NCBI GenBank assembly: GCA_017429525.1 | Contig: JAFROT010000003.1 | Location: 1-64,000 of the forward strand | Direction: 5' to 3' | Length of the DNA stretch: 64,000 nt | Source of the DNA: Bacteroidaceae bacterium | Lineage (GTDB): Bacteria; Bacteroidota; Bacteroidia; Bacteroidales; Bacteroidaceae | Shown here: positions 27,329 through 35,522 of the stretch, one piece after another | Numbering within the stretch: position 1 is the stretch's first letter | Layout: the number at the start of each line of letters is the position of its first letter | Translations under genes and position numbers: made by a program | The notes under the pieces: model-generated | Database searches by the model: none | Told to the model about the DNA's origin: nothing | Seen by the model: the letters and a program-made list of their open reading frames with translations, nothing else

Positions 27329-28219
27329 CTATGTCTTAATATGATCAAATCCTTCGCCATAGACACCGACGACCTTGGTCATCGTGACGAATGCATTATT
27401 GTCTATTCGTTTGATAAGACGGAAAATTTCTTGACTCTCCCTGCGCCGAGCCATGACAATGAGTACGCGGCGCTCCTGCTTGGAGTACCATCCTTCGCCA
27501 TAGAGCACAGTCACGCCGCGGCGCACGACTTCGCCTATTTTCTGAGCTATCTCCTCGTGTCTGTCGGAGATGATGGTGAACTGCACGCTCTGCGTGGCTG
27601 AGGTCATCGTGTAGTCGAGCAGGACCATCGAGATGATGAGGATGACATAACCCGTCACGACTTTGTTCCAATCATGGAAGACCAGGAAGCTGGTGCTGAC
27701 GATGATGAAGTCCAGCCACATCAGCACGCGTCCCATCGAGAAGTTGCGGTACTTGTTGACGATGGCGGCAATGATGTCGGTACCGCCTGTCGAACCATTG
27801 TTGAGGAAGACGAGCGCCAGGGCAGCACCCTCTATGCAAGCGCCGATGACAGCTGCCATGAACGATTGGTCGCCGACGACCTTTGGAAGGGTTCCGTCAG
27901 GCTGGGCAATCACTTGTTGAACTAAGCCTAAGAACAGCGTTATGCACATGGTAGCATAGATGGTCTTGGCAAAGAACTTGAAGCCTAAAATCTTTAGTCC
28001 GATGGCCAGAAGGATAGCATTGATGATGAAATAGCTGTACTGCGTAGGGAATCCCGTAGCATAGAAGATGATGGCTGAGACACCGGTCATACCGCCCGGC
28101 GTGAACTCGTAGGGGAGCATGAAGGTGCAGAAGCCAATACAGTAGAAGAGGCATCCCAAGGCAATGAAAACGTAGTCCTTGACCTCGTCGATAATCCAGC
28201 CTAATTTAATGTTTTTCAT
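27329..28219 (-). CDS. YitT family membrane protein
   Basis: 296 residues. Five to six hydrophobic segments occupy the first 210 residues (VFIALGCLFYCIGFCTFML, FIINAILLAIGLKIL, GACIEGAALALVFL, VVTGYVILIISMVLL). The glycine-rich signatures PGGMTGVSAI and NNGSTGGTDIIA are characteristic of YitT proteins. A C-terminal cytosolic DUF2179 domain follows (VQFTIISDRHEEIAQKI, GVTVLYGEGWYS, VLIVMARRRE). The transported or sensed molecule is unknown. It lies between leuS and rdgB; a terminator-like hairpin separates it from leuS. Confidence 0.9.
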   Translation of the reverse strand: MKNIKLGWIIDEVKDYVFIALGCLFYCIGFCTFMLPYEFTPGGMTGVSAIIFYATGFPTQYSYFIINAILLAIGLKILGFKFFAKTIYATMCITLFLGLVQQVIAQPDGTLPKVVGDQSFMAAVIGACIEGAALALVFLNNGSTGGTDIIAAIVNKYRNFSMGRVLMWLDFIIVSTSFLVFHDWNKVVTGYVILIISMVLLDYTMTSATQSVQFTIISDRHEEIAQKIGEVVRRGVTVLYGEGWYSKQERRVLIVMARRRESQEIFRLIKRIDNNAFVTMTKVVGVYGEGFDHIKT

Positions 28220-28238
28220 AAGTTTGTTCTAATGAAAA

Positions 28239-28286
28239 GCTCTCTCGCCGTCCTCCCAAAATAAGGATGGAAGAACGGGAGAGAGC
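28239..28286 (-). terminator. Terminator-like hairpin between leuS and yitT
   Basis: GCTCTCTC (28239-28246) pairs with GAGAGAGC (28279-28286), with further pairing inside; on the minus strand it is followed by TTTTC. It follows leuS by 10 nt, so yitT, rdgB and porZ probably receive only read-through or use an unseen promoter. Confidence 0.65.
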
Positions 28287-28295
28287 CTATTATTA

Positions 28296-31130
28296 TTATT
28301 TGATGACGATGTTGATCATTCGTTTAGGAACGATGATGACCTTCATGATTTGCTTGTCTTCGACATATTTGGGCGTGAGTTCATGGCCTCGAGCTGCAGC
28401 CTCGATGGTAGCATTGTCAGCGTCGGCAGGGAAATCAATGCTGAAGCGAGTCTTTCCGTTGAAGGCTACCATCATCTTGACCGTGTCTTCGACGAGGTAT
28501 TTCTCGTTGAATGTAGGCCATTGGGCATCGCAGACGGAAGTCGTGTGACCCATCTTCTCCCATAGTTCTTCGGCAATATGCGGAGCGAAGGGAGCTATCA
28601 GCACGACCATAGGCTCCAGGATAGCACGCTTCTGGCACTTGAGCTGAGTCAGTTCGTTGGTAGCAATCATGAAGGCAGGAATGGAGGTGTTGTACGAGAA
28701 AACCTCAATGTCCTCGGTAACCTTCTTGATCAGCTTGTGCAACGATTTCAACTCAGCGGGCGTAGGAGCGTCATCGGTGACAACGAAGTCATCCTTCTGC
28801 CAGAACATATTCCAGAATTTCTTCAAGAAGCGGTGCGAGCCGTCGATGCCATTGGTGTCCCAAGGCTTGGCTTGCTCCACAGGACCCAGGAACATCTCGT
28901 AAAGGCGAAGGGTATCGGCGCCGAACTTCTCGACAATCATGTCGGGATTGACGACGTTGAACATCGACTTCGACATCTTCTCCACGGCCCATCCGCAGAT
29001 ATATTTTCCGTCTTCAAGGATGAACTCGGCTGTAGCGTACTCAGGTCGCCAGGCTTTGAAGGCTTCGATGTCGAGCACGTCGCCACTGACGATGTTCACG
29101 TCGACGTGCAAAGGCGTCACGTCATATTGGTCTTTCAGACCGAGGCTGACGAAGGTATTGGTATCCTTGATGCGATAGACGAAGTTGCTACGACCTTGGA
29201 TCATACCTTGGTTGACGAGTTTCTGGAAAGGCTCTTCCTTGCAGCTTACGCCGAGGTCGAAGAGGAATTTATTCCAGAAACGTGAATAAATAAGGTGACC
29301 TGTAGCATGCTCCGACCCACCTACGTAGAGGTCTACGTTCTGCCAGTACTCATCGGCTTTCTTCGAGATGAGCGCTTGGTCATTATGGGGATCCATATAC
29401 CTGAGGTAGTAGGCTGATGAACCTGCGAAGCCAGGCATCGTGTTCAGTTCGAGGGGGAAGACAGTATCGTTGTCGATGAGTGAATTATCAACGATAGTAT
29501 TCGTCTTCGTGTCCCAAGCCCACTTCTTGGCGTTGCCGAGTGGCGGCTCGCCTGTCTCTGTAGGCAGGAACTTATCTACCTCAGGTAGTTCCAGTGGCAA
29601 ACACTCCTGGGGCACCATCTGTGGCATTCCATCCTTGTAATAGACGGGGAAAGGCTCGCCCCAATAGCGCTGGCGCGAGAAAATGGCATCGCGCAGACGG
29701 TAGTTGACCTTCACACGTCCGAGCTTATGCTCGGTTACGAACTGTTTGGTGGCAGCAATAGCCTCCTTGACCGTCAAGCCGTTGAGGCTGAAGCCATCGA
29801 GGGCCGTCTTGCCAGTGGCGGGTGAGTTCATCACTATGCCTTCCTTGGCATCGAAGCTCTCTTCGCTGATGTCAGCACCCTCGATGAGTGGTATGATCGG
29901 GAGGTTGAAGTGGCGGGCGAAAGCGTAGTCGCGCGAGTCGTGAGCCGGCACAGCCATGATGGCGCCCGTGCCATAGCCAGCCAATACGTATTCGGAAATC
30001 CAAACGGGAATCTTGTCGCCCGTGAAGGGATTGATGGCATACGAGCCCGAGAAGACGCCCGTCACCTTGCGGTCGCTGATGCGGTCGCGCTCGGTGCGCT
30101 TTTTCACGTAGGCCAGATATTCATCGACGGCTGCCTTCTGTTCGGGCGTTGTCAGCTGTGCCACCAGTTCGCTCTCAGGAGCGAGGACCATGAAGGTGAC
30201 GCCGAAGATGGTGTCGGCGCGCGTCGTGAAGATGGTGAACTCAATATCGGAGTCGGCTACCTTGAACTGCATCTCTGTACCTTCAGAGCGACCAATCCAG
30301 TTACGCTGCGTTTCTTTCAGTGATTCGGTCCAGTCAATGGTCTCCAGTCCGTCCAGCAGGCGCTGAGCGTAGGCCGAGACACGCAGGCACCACTGCTTCA
30401 TGCGCTTCTGCTCTACGGGATAGCCGCCACGCTCGCTCACGCCGTTCACTACCTCGTCGTTGGCCAGTACCGTTCCCAATGCGGGACACCAGTTGACCAT
30501 CGTTTCGGCCAGATAGGCGATGCGGTAGTTCATCAGCACTTGCTGCTTCTCGTTATCGCTCTTGGCTCGCCACTCGTCGGCTGTGAAGGAGAGTTCTTCG
30601 TTCTGAACAGCGTCAAGGTCGGCTGTTCCCTGCTTCTCGAAATGCTCAATCAACTTCTCAATGGGCTGAGCACTTTGGCACTTATTGCAGTAGAACGATC
30701 CAAACATCTGTTGGAAAGCCCATTGGGTCCAATGGTAATACTTGGGATCGCAGGTGCGTACCTCGCGGCTCCAGTCGAATGAGAAGCCTATCTTGTCCAG
30801 CTGTTCGCGATAGCGGGCGATGTTCTGGTCGGTGGTGATGGCAGGATGCTGACCCGTCTGGATGGCATACTGCTCAGCAGGCAGTCCATAGGCATCATAA
30901 CCCATTGGGTTGAGTACGTTGAAGCCCTGCAGGCGCTTGTAGCGAGCGTAGATATCTGAGGCGATATAACCCAGGGGATGACCTACGTGCAGACCTGCTC
31001 CGCTGGGATAAGGGAACATGTTGAGGACATAGAACTTCTTGCGCTCTGGGTTCTCGGTTGTGCGATAGGTCTGCTGCGCTACCCACCGCTGCTGCCATTT
31101 CTTCTCAATTTCTCTGAAATTGTATTCCAT
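28296..31130 (-). CDS. leuS: Leucyl-tRNA synthetase
   Basis: 944 residues. A class I synthetase that charges tRNA-Leu. HVGH at 48-51 is the HIGH motif ([12 protein letters not shown]), and KMSKS is at 718-722 ([15 protein letters not shown]). The editing domain is present ([17 protein letters not shown]). Also visible are [16 protein letters not shown] and [10 protein letters not shown] near the C-terminus. Somewhat longer than E. coli LeuS (860), as is usual in Bacteroidetes. It starts a minus-strand run with yitT, rdgB and porZ and has a promoter box at 31168-31175. Confidence 0.97.
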   Translation of the reverse strand: MEYNFREIEKKWQQRWVAQQTYRTTENPERKKFYVLNMFPYPSGAGLHVGHPLGYIASDIYARYKRLQGFNVLNPMGYDAYGLPAEQYAIQTGQHPAITTDQNIARYREQLDKIGFSFDWSREVRTCDPKYYHWTQWAFQQMFGSFYCNKCQSAQPIEKLIEHFEKQGTADLDAVQNEELSFTADEWRAKSDNEKQQVLMNYRIAYLAETMVNWCPALGTVLANDEVVNGVSERGGYPVEQKRMKQWCLRVSAYAQRLLDGLETIDWTESLKETQRNWIGRSEGTEMQFKVADSDIEFTIFTTRADTIFGVTFMVLAPESELVAQLTTPEQKAAVDEYLAYVKKRTERDRISDRKVTGVFSGSYAINPFTGDKIPVWISEYVLAGYGTGAIMAVPAHDSRDYAFARHFNLPIIPLIEGADISEESFDAKEGIVMNSPATGKTALDGFSLNGLTVKEAIAATKQFVTEHKLGRVKVNYRLRDAIFSRQRYWGEPFPVYYKDGMPQMVPQECLPLELPEVDKFLPTETGEPPLGNAKKWAWDTKTNTIVDNSLIDNDTVFPLELNTMPGFAGSSAYYLRYMDPHNDQALISKKADEYWQNVDLYVGGSEHATGHLIYSRFWNKFLFDLGVSCKEEPFQKLVNQGMIQGRSNFVYRIKDTNTFVSLGLKDQYDVTPLHVDVNIVSGDVLDIEAFKAWRPEYATAEFILEDGKYICGWAVEKMSKSMFNVVNPDMIVEKFGADTLRLYEMFLGPVEQAKPWDTNGIDGSHRFLKKFWNMFWQKDDFVVTDDAPTPAELKSLHKLIKKVTEDIEVFSYNTSIPAFMIATNELTQLKCQKRAILEPMVVLIAPFAPHIAEELWEKMGHTTSVCDAQWPTFNEKYLVEDTVKMMVAFNGKTRFSIDFPADADNATIEAAARGHELTPKYVEDKQIMKVIIVPKRMINIVIK

Positions 31131-31167
31131 TGTTGCTTGCTTTTATGTTATCTGTAATTTGCGGCTG

Positions 31168-31175
31168 CAAAGGTA
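31168..31175 (-). promoter_or_regulatory. -7 promoter box of leuS
   Basis: On the minus strand TACCTTTG followed by C, 37 nt before the leuS start. No leader RNA structure such as a T-box was recognised. Confidence 0.7.
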
Positions 31176-31281
31176 CTACTTTTTCTTCCATTTCCCTCAT
31201 TTTTACGGCAGAAAAAAATGTTTTCGTCTTATTCTCATCCCTGACGACCTCTTGCGTATTCTTTCGTTTCACGAAAAGGAT

Positions 31282-31316
31282 AAAAAAGCCCGCCCCATCA
31301 TCGTGATGGGACGGGT
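31282..31316 (-). terminator. Terminator of ECF sigma operon 1
   Basis: On the minus strand CCCGTCCCATCA pairs with TGATGGGGCGGG (one G-T), followed by CTTTTTTA. Next to it lies GAGAGTATTTATG (31328-31340). A near copy of both the hairpin and this 13-mer ends the second sigma operon at 34118-34173. Confidence 0.9.
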
Positions 31317-31352
31317 AATGTTTTAGGGAGAGTATTTATGTTTTGAAAAGCG

Positions 31353-31751
31353 TCAAAGCGTTTCCTCTTTTTGCTTTTGCTCTTTCCGCGAAAGCTTGTA
31401 CTCGATGGTGAATGCGATGAGCAATCCTACGCCTACACCACCGACGATAGTCATCCAGAAGTAGATATCGTCTGCACTCACACCGCATAGGGCATTGCAG
31501 ACAGCGCCAAGACCAGCACCTGCGAAGAAACTGCCTGTGCGCAGGGTGCCGTATTTGTTGTCCTTTCTCTCCTGATCTTCAATCAGGATTTTGGCGGTAT
31601 CAGCGTCCGTGCCTGCCTGAATGAGGGCCAGTCGAAGGTCGGTTTCGTGTTTTTTCTTTTTCATTGAGGAGATGAAGACCATCAGGATGGCGACGATGGG
31701 GATAGAGAGGGATAAGCCGATAGCGAGAATGCCTTCAAGATTAAATTCCAT
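31353..31751 (-). CDS. Small membrane protein in ECF sigma operon 1, possibly DUF6249-like
   Basis: 132 residues. A first hydrophobic segment (ILAIGLSLSIPIVAILMVFI) is followed by a charged stretch with KKKKHE, a short alpha-helical cytosolic part (LRLALIQAGTDADTAKILI), a small-residue segment (SFFAGAGLGAVCNALCG) and a second clear membrane segment (FWMTIVGGVGVGLLIAFTI). It resembles the small DUF6249-type proteins found beside ECF sigma factors in Bacteroidetes; this assignment is tentative. It has its own copy of the bipartite motif upstream (31801-31833), so it is probably both read through from the sigma gene and transcribed directly by that sigma factor. Confidence 0.7.
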   Translation of the reverse strand: MEFNLEGILAIGLSLSIPIVAILMVFISSMKKKKHETDLRLALIQAGTDADTAKILIEDQERKDNKYGTLRTGSFFAGAGLGAVCNALCGVSADDIYFWMTIVGGVGVGLLIAFTIEYKLSRKEQKQKEETL

Positions 31752-31800
31752 GTTGTTTTGTTTTTATTAAGTTTAGTATTCCTTTTTGAAAGGCCTTACA

Positions 31801-31833
31801 CCTATAAGACCTTCGATAGTCTGTTTTATTACA
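31801..31833 (-). promoter_or_regulatory. Candidate ECF sigma promoter, copy 2
   Basis: On the minus strand TGTAATAA (31833-31826), a 13-nt spacer, then AGGTCTTATAGG (31812-31801). The same two blocks with the same spacing precede the sigma gene at 32704-32736, while the spacers differ. The -35-like block overlaps the stop codon of the 107-aa gene. It lies 49 nt before the ATG at 31751. Confidence 0.75.
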
Positions 31834-32152
31834 ACGCCTCAGGTGAAAAAGTTTTGAGGGCGTAGACGGTAGATGCGACTAAGGCCAGCGTAGGCCATAT
31901 CATTAAGGAGAGCGTGAAGCCTGTGGTGCCGTGCTCCTTGATAAAAAGGAACGCGAAAGAGAACCACAACAGCAGCAACAGTGGCAGCCCGAAGCTGAAA
32001 GCTACTGTGCGAGCCCAACGTTGTATTCTGGCACGACGAGCGCGACGGCGAACCTCGGTGATGATGAGGTGGTCGAGGTCTTTGACGAGTTCCTGACGAT
32101 GAAGGGTGTCAGCGATGAGGCTGTCAATGGTGGTGTCAGTCAATTCTTTCAT
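31829..32152 (-). CDS. Small membrane protein, possible anti-sigma partner
   Basis: 107 residues. The N-terminal 45 residues are charged and helical (DTLHRQELVKDLDHLIITEVRRRARRARIQ), followed by two membrane segments (VAFSFGLPLLLLLWFSFAFL and GFTLSLMIWPTLALVASTVYAL). Its start overlaps the end of the sigma gene by 17 nt, the usual sign of translational coupling. A cytosolic helical region plus membrane anchor coupled to an ECF sigma gene suggests an anti-sigma role, but no known anti-sigma domain is recognised; this is inference from position. Confidence 0.65.
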   Translation of the reverse strand: MKELTDTTIDSLIADTLHRQELVKDLDHLIITEVRRRARRARIQRWARTVAFSFGLPLLLLLWFSFAFLFIKEHGTTGFTLSLMIWPTLALVASTVYALKTFSPEAL

Positions 32153-32690
32153 GGGTCATTGCTTTTTTTAGTCGTTCACGGATGCGATGCAGTTTCACGA
32201 GGACATTGCTTTGCGAGAGTCCCATTTGTCGGGCGATGTCGGCAGTGCGACATTGGTCGTAATAGTGAAGGCGCAGGAGCTGCTGATCTTGCTCGGACAG
32301 CTGGGCGATGGCGGCTTCCATCTGCTGCAGCTGGGCTTCGCGCTCTTCGGAGTAGGGAGGTGAGTCGGCTGCGGAATCGCCGAGCGCTGTGGCAGGAAGG
32401 GTGTCGAGGGGCGTGGTGCGCCGTCGTCGTTCCTTATCCAAGAGCTTCAGTGCGGTGTGGGTAGCGATGGCGGTGAGCCAGGGTGCGAGATTCGTGCCGC
32501 GCCAGGCATCGAGGCTCTCGTAGGCACGGACGAAGGTCTGCTGCGTCACTTCCGCTGCTCCTTCCTCGGTGTGCATCACGCCCAGGGCTTTCGAGAAGAC
32601 CATCCCTGAATAGCGATGGACAATCTCGGCGAAGGCCTTGTGGCTGCCATGCACCACCACCTCTTGTGCAAGTTCCTTGTCTGTCATCAT
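32136..32690 (-). CDS. ECF-type RNA polymerase sigma factor 1
   Basis: 184 residues. Sigma region 2 is seen at about 8-75 (FAEIVHRYSGMVFSKAL, AEVTQQTFVRAYESLDAWRG, APWLTAIATHTALKLLDKER). Region 4 is at about 120-178 (QLSEQDQQLLRLHYYDQCRTADIARQMGLS, SNVLVKLHRIRERLKK), a helix-turn-helix reading the -35 box. The linker (RRRRTTPLDTLPATALGD) is variable. First of three minus-strand genes. The motif TGTAATAA-N13-AGGTCTTATAGG both upstream of this gene and within the operon suggests autoregulation. The signal it answers to is unknown. Confidence 0.92.
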   Translation of the reverse strand: MMTDKELAQEVVVHGSHKAFAEIVHRYSGMVFSKALGVMHTEEGAAEVTQQTFVRAYESLDAWRGTNLAPWLTAIATHTALKLLDKERRRRTTPLDTLPATALGDSAADSPPYSEEREAQLQQMEAAIAQLSEQDQQLLRLHYYDQCRTADIARQMGLSQSNVLVKLHRIRERLKKAMTHERID

Positions 32691-32703
32691 TGAATTGTTT
32701 CTG

Positions 32704-32736
32704 CCTATAAGACCTACCGCCTGCTGAATTATTACA
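32704..32736 (-). promoter_or_regulatory. Candidate autoregulated ECF sigma promoter, copy 1
   Basis: On the minus strand TGTAATAA (32736-32729), 13-nt spacer, AGGTCTTATAGG (32715-32704), just 13 nt before the sigma start codon. A -35 of TGTAA type and a -10 containing GTCTTA fit ECF promoters in general. The identical pair of blocks recurs at 31801-31833. Confidence 0.75.
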
Positions 32737-32752
32737 CTTCGCTCGTCAGTTT

Positions 32753-34024
32753 TTATTTTTTGAGGGCAGCCAGTTCAAGTGCCATGAGGTTCATGGCCTT
32801 GCATTGCTGGGCGGTGAGCTTACGGCGGTCGTTGTGATGAGGCCAGGGAGAGAGCATGAGCAGGCGGCCTTCAGCACAGGCGTAGAATTGCTCGCCATGG
32901 GGCTTTGAGAGTGATGTGAAACCGTTTTCCATGATGACGATGGTGGGAAGCTTGGCGTCGAAGGCAGCACGCATGACGCGCTTCTCGCCAGGAGAAATGG
33001 CAGGAGAAATAAGGACGGTACCCGATTGTGCGGCAGCAATATAACGGCGCAGTTCTTCTTGAAGCTGGGTCTCGTTGTTACGGCGTGAAATGCGAACGGC
33101 GAGGCGATGAGGCGTGCTGAGAAGGGAGAGGTTACCGATTCCGCTGTAGACATAGGAGCCGAGGCGGAGGTTGAAGAAAGGGCGAAGATAGTCGGGGTGC
33201 ATTCGCTTCATGAGCAGGCGGCGGGGGTTGTCTTTGACGTAGTTGATAAGCGTGGGGAGCATGTCGTAGCTCTTGCAAATCAAGTCGTTGTAGTTGGGCT
33301 CGAAGAGGAGACCGTGGTGGCGGTCCTCACGGCGCTCGCGCTTCGCTTGTTGCTGACTTTGCTGCATTAGCTGCGGCACTGCCGCAGCATACGCTGAGCA
33401 AGAGCAACCTTCCTTGCCATCTTCCTTGCCATCTTCCTTGCAACCTTCCTTGCCATCTCCCTTGCAACCTTTCTTGCCATCTTCCTTGCAACTATCCTTG
33501 CCATCTTCTCTGCAACCTGCTTTGCATTGCTCACTGCTGTTTGCTTGGCTTTGCTTGTTGCCTGGTTGCTCGTTAGGAGTGTGTTCCTTGCTGGGCGTAG
33601 ACTGCGGCATTGCCGCAGTGAAAGCCCTGTAAGCCTTGTTGCACCCCGTTTTGAAGCCACCAATGACGTGGCCGAGGTGCTGCTGCATCTCCTCCTTCAC
33701 CCATAGGATGCCATGCAGGTGGTCGGGCATGATCTGGAGGGCAAGAATCTCCACCTCTGGGTATCGCTTGGGAATCTGCTGCCAGCAATCGAAGACAGCC
33801 CCTCCCAGCGCAGAGAGCTCAATCCTCGGTGCGTCAGCGCTGCCATCAGCTGCCATCGGATTATCTACAACCTTTCCCAACAACGGCCGTCGACCTTCCA
33901 CCGCCAGCGTCAGCAAGTAGATGTGGCGCCCATGGTAGTCGTTGACGTCGCTGCGCCGTTTCATGGACGGTTGCTTCTCGCCAGCAAATGCCTCTATGTC
34001 CTTCTTTCGTTCTTCGGTCATCAT
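32753..34024 (-). CDS. RAYT-type (IS200-like, HUH/Y1) transposase with Cys-repeat linker and DprA-like C-terminal domain
   Basis: 423 residues. The Y1 transposase part has MPDHLHG with the HUH motif at 102-104 and the catalytic-type tyrosine at 262 in LINYVKDNPRR, as in REP-associated tyrosine transposases, which nick single-stranded hairpin repeats. Between them, residues 171-207 are a Cys-containing octapeptide repeat (KEDGKEGC-like). The last 120 residues (VLISPAISPGEKRVMRAAFD, LPTIVIMENGF, LLMLSPWPHHNDRRKLTAQQ) resemble a DprA/SLOG Rossmann fold. No inverted ends of its own were found, so it looks domesticated rather than an insertion sequence. It sits between the two ECF operons. Possible substrates in the window are the palindromes at 23861 and 42071. 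Confidence 0.8.
   Translation of the reverse strand: MMTEERKKDIEAFAGEKQPSMKRRSDVNDYHGRHIYLLTLAVEGRRPLLGKVVDNPMAADGSADAPRIELSALGGAVFDCWQQIPKRYPEVEILALQIMPDHLHGILWVKEEMQQHLGHVIGGFKTGCNKAYRAFTAAMPQSTPSKEHTPNEQPGNKQSQANSSEQCKAGCREDGKDSCKEDGKKGCKGDGKEGCKEDGKEDGKEGCSCSAYAAAVPQLMQQSQQQAKRERREDRHHGLLFEPNYNDLICKSYDMLPTLINYVKDNPRRLLMKRMHPDYLRPFFNLRLGSYVYSGIGNLSLLSTPHRLAVRISRRNNETQLQEELRRYIAAAQSGTVLISPAISPGEKRVMRAAFDAKLPTIVIMENGFTSLSKPHGEQFYACAEGRLLMLSPWPHHNDRRKLTAQQCKAMNLMALELAALKK
33404..33514 (-). repeat. In-frame repeat coding for Cys-containing octapeptides
   Basis: Inside the transposase gene, degenerate 24-bp units (plus-strand look CCTTGCCATCTTCCTTGCAA) encode DGKDSCKE, DGKKGCKG, DGKEGCKE and a shortened last unit, residues 171-207. 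Copy number is likely variable between strains. The stretch separates the HUH and tyrosine halves of the Y1 domain. Confidence 0.85.
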
Positions 34025-34117
34025 GCTCTTTTTCTACTGCAAAGGCGCTCATTTCTCAGGACACCACCAAGCAAAAGCAGAATTATTTTCTTTCCAGCCA
34101 AGCTTAGATACTTAAAC

Positions 34118-34150
34118 AGCCCCGCCTCATCATCACGATGCGGCGGGGCT
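34118..34150 (-). terminator. Terminator-like hairpin of ECF sigma operon 2
   Basis: AGCCCCGCC (34118-34126) pairs with GGCGGGGCT (34142-34150), with CATC/GATG inside; the minus-strand tail is GTTTAAG. It closely resembles the hairpin at 31282-31316, and the 13-mer GAGAGTATTTATG follows it (34161-34173) just as it does there. Confidence 0.7.
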
Positions 34151-34175
34151 ATCATATATAGAGAGTATTTATGGT

Positions 34176-34784
34176 TCAGTTCGCTGAGAGCTCGTCAATC
34201 TCACGGATGGAGCGGTTCACACGGTGTATCTCCCAGGCGAAAAAGCCGCCACCGATGAGCAGGCCAAGGAAGATGCCAATGAAAGAGCAGAAAAATCCCG
34301 CTGCACTTGTACCCGCCAGTTCGTGTGAGAAAAGTCCCACCTTCCAGTAAAAGGCAAGTAGCCATAGAAATACAAATGGCACGGCAATGAGCATCCACAT
34401 ACGTTCCTTACGCTTGAAGCTGAGCAGCCCACGGCGAACTGTCAGCAAGTCATTGCCGTCGTTGAATAGACGCTGCACCTGGCGATGGACAGTGATGTTG
34501 TATATGAGTTCGATGAAAGTCATTAACACGACTATTGCTCCGAAGTACCATGGGAAACCTGCTTTGTTGAGTGCTACAAAGATAATGGGTGAAATGAGCA
34601 AAACAATGAAGTCTGAAATGACTGATACCTTTGTGAAAGGGCTGAATCGTGCATGCATGGAGCGGCGTATCATTCTGTCTTTGATGATTTCCTGCTGGTC
34701 AAGGCGCTGCTTGAAGAGCGCGAGTTGCTGACGGAGGTCGTCGATCTCGCTGAGGGGAGTGTTATGATTAGCTTGAGTTTCCAT
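34176..34784 (-). CDS. Four-helix membrane protein in ECF sigma operon 2
   Basis: 202 residues. The N-terminal helical segment (LRQQLALFKQRLDQQEIIKDRMIRR) is probably a coiled coil; four membrane segments follow (VISDFIVLLISPIIFVAL, WYFGAIVVLMTFIELIY, WMLIAVPFVFLWLLAFYW, FCSFIGIFLGLLIGGGFFAW). The C-terminus is charged. It follows the second sigma gene by 62 nt, the space containing the imperfect palindrome CGTAG..TTCCGGAA..CTACG (34821-34839). An anti-sigma or sensor role is plausible from position only. No family recognised. Confidence 0.65.
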   Translation of the reverse strand: METQANHNTPLSEIDDLRQQLALFKQRLDQQEIIKDRMIRRSMHARFSPFTKVSVISDFIVLLISPIIFVALNKAGFPWYFGAIVVLMTFIELIYNITVHRQVQRLFNDGNDLLTVRRGLLSFKRKERMWMLIAVPFVFLWLLAFYWKVGLFSHELAGTSAAGFFCSFIGIFLGLLIGGGFFAWEIHRVNRSIREIDELSAN

Positions 34785-34846
34785 TGTTGTACTTTATTTA
34801 ATGAGGGTTTAAGATGTGTGCGTAGTTCCGGAACCTACGCGTTGCT

Positions 34847-35320
34847 TTATTTCATTCGTTTCAGTTGCTCTTTGATGCGCACGAGCCGCACGCCTACGTT
34901 CTTGGCCGAGATGCCCACGATGGCACCTATCTCGTCGTAAGTCATGTTCTCGAGCCAGAGCAGTACGATGGCTCGGTCGAAGGGCGGCAGTTGGTTGATA
35001 CGCTGGCGCAGTAGCTCCATCTGGCGCGAGTTGGGGTTGTCTTCCTCGTAGGGGTTGATGTCCATCGAGAGCGGGATGGTCTGATGGCGTCGCCGCTTGC
35101 GGTCGAGGCTGATGCAGACGTTGAGGCTCACGCGATAGACCCATGTCCGCACGTCCGAACGCCCTTCGTAGTTGGGCCAGCTGCGCCAGAGGTTGATGAG
35201 GCACTCCTGGAAGAGGTCGGCCACCTCATCTTGGTCTTGGCTGAAGAGGTAGCAGACGGTGTAGATGGTTGCTTTATGCCTGCGCACCAGCTCTTCAAAT
35301 TCTTGTTCGCTGTGTTCCAT
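34847..35320 (-). CDS. ECF-type RNA polymerase sigma factor 2
   Basis: 157 residues from the ATG at 35320; an in-frame start at 35362 overlaps the promoter box and is rejected. Region 2: FEELVRRHKATIYTVCYLFS, EVADLFQECLINLWRSWPNYEG, VRTWVYRVSLNVCISLDRKRR. Region 4: INQLPPFDRAIVLLWLENMTYDEIGAIVG then ISAKNVGVRLVRIKEQLK. It is only distantly similar to sigma factor 1 but its operon ends in nearly the same terminator. It is transcribed from a housekeeping-type promoter at 35360. The bipartite motif found in operon 1 is not seen here. Confidence 0.92.
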   Translation of the reverse strand: MEHSEQEFEELVRRHKATIYTVCYLFSQDQDEVADLFQECLINLWRSWPNYEGRSDVRTWVYRVSLNVCISLDRKRRRHQTIPLSMDINPYEEDNPNSRQMELLRQRINQLPPFDRAIVLLWLENMTYDEIGAIVGISAKNVGVRLVRIKEQLKRMK

Positions 35321-35359
35321 TAGTTCAATTTTGGTTTTGCTTACATCCTTTAGTCGCAG

Positions 35360-35367
35360 CAAAGATA
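35360..35367 (-). promoter_or_regulatory. -7 promoter box of ECF sigma operon 2
   Basis: On the minus strand TATCTTTG followed by C, 39 nt before the ATG at 35320. It fixes the start codon choice for the sigma gene. Confidence 0.7.
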
Positions 35368-35522
35368 CGATTTGCTACACGAAAGTGGAATAAAAAGCAA
35401 AAAAACTTTATAACTAAAACAATCATCAGCCCTCTATATGCACGATTTAACAAAGGACAGACAATAAAAATGCGATGCCGACGTTTTACTAAAAGAAAGA
35501 ACCTAAACAAATCCTCTCTATT

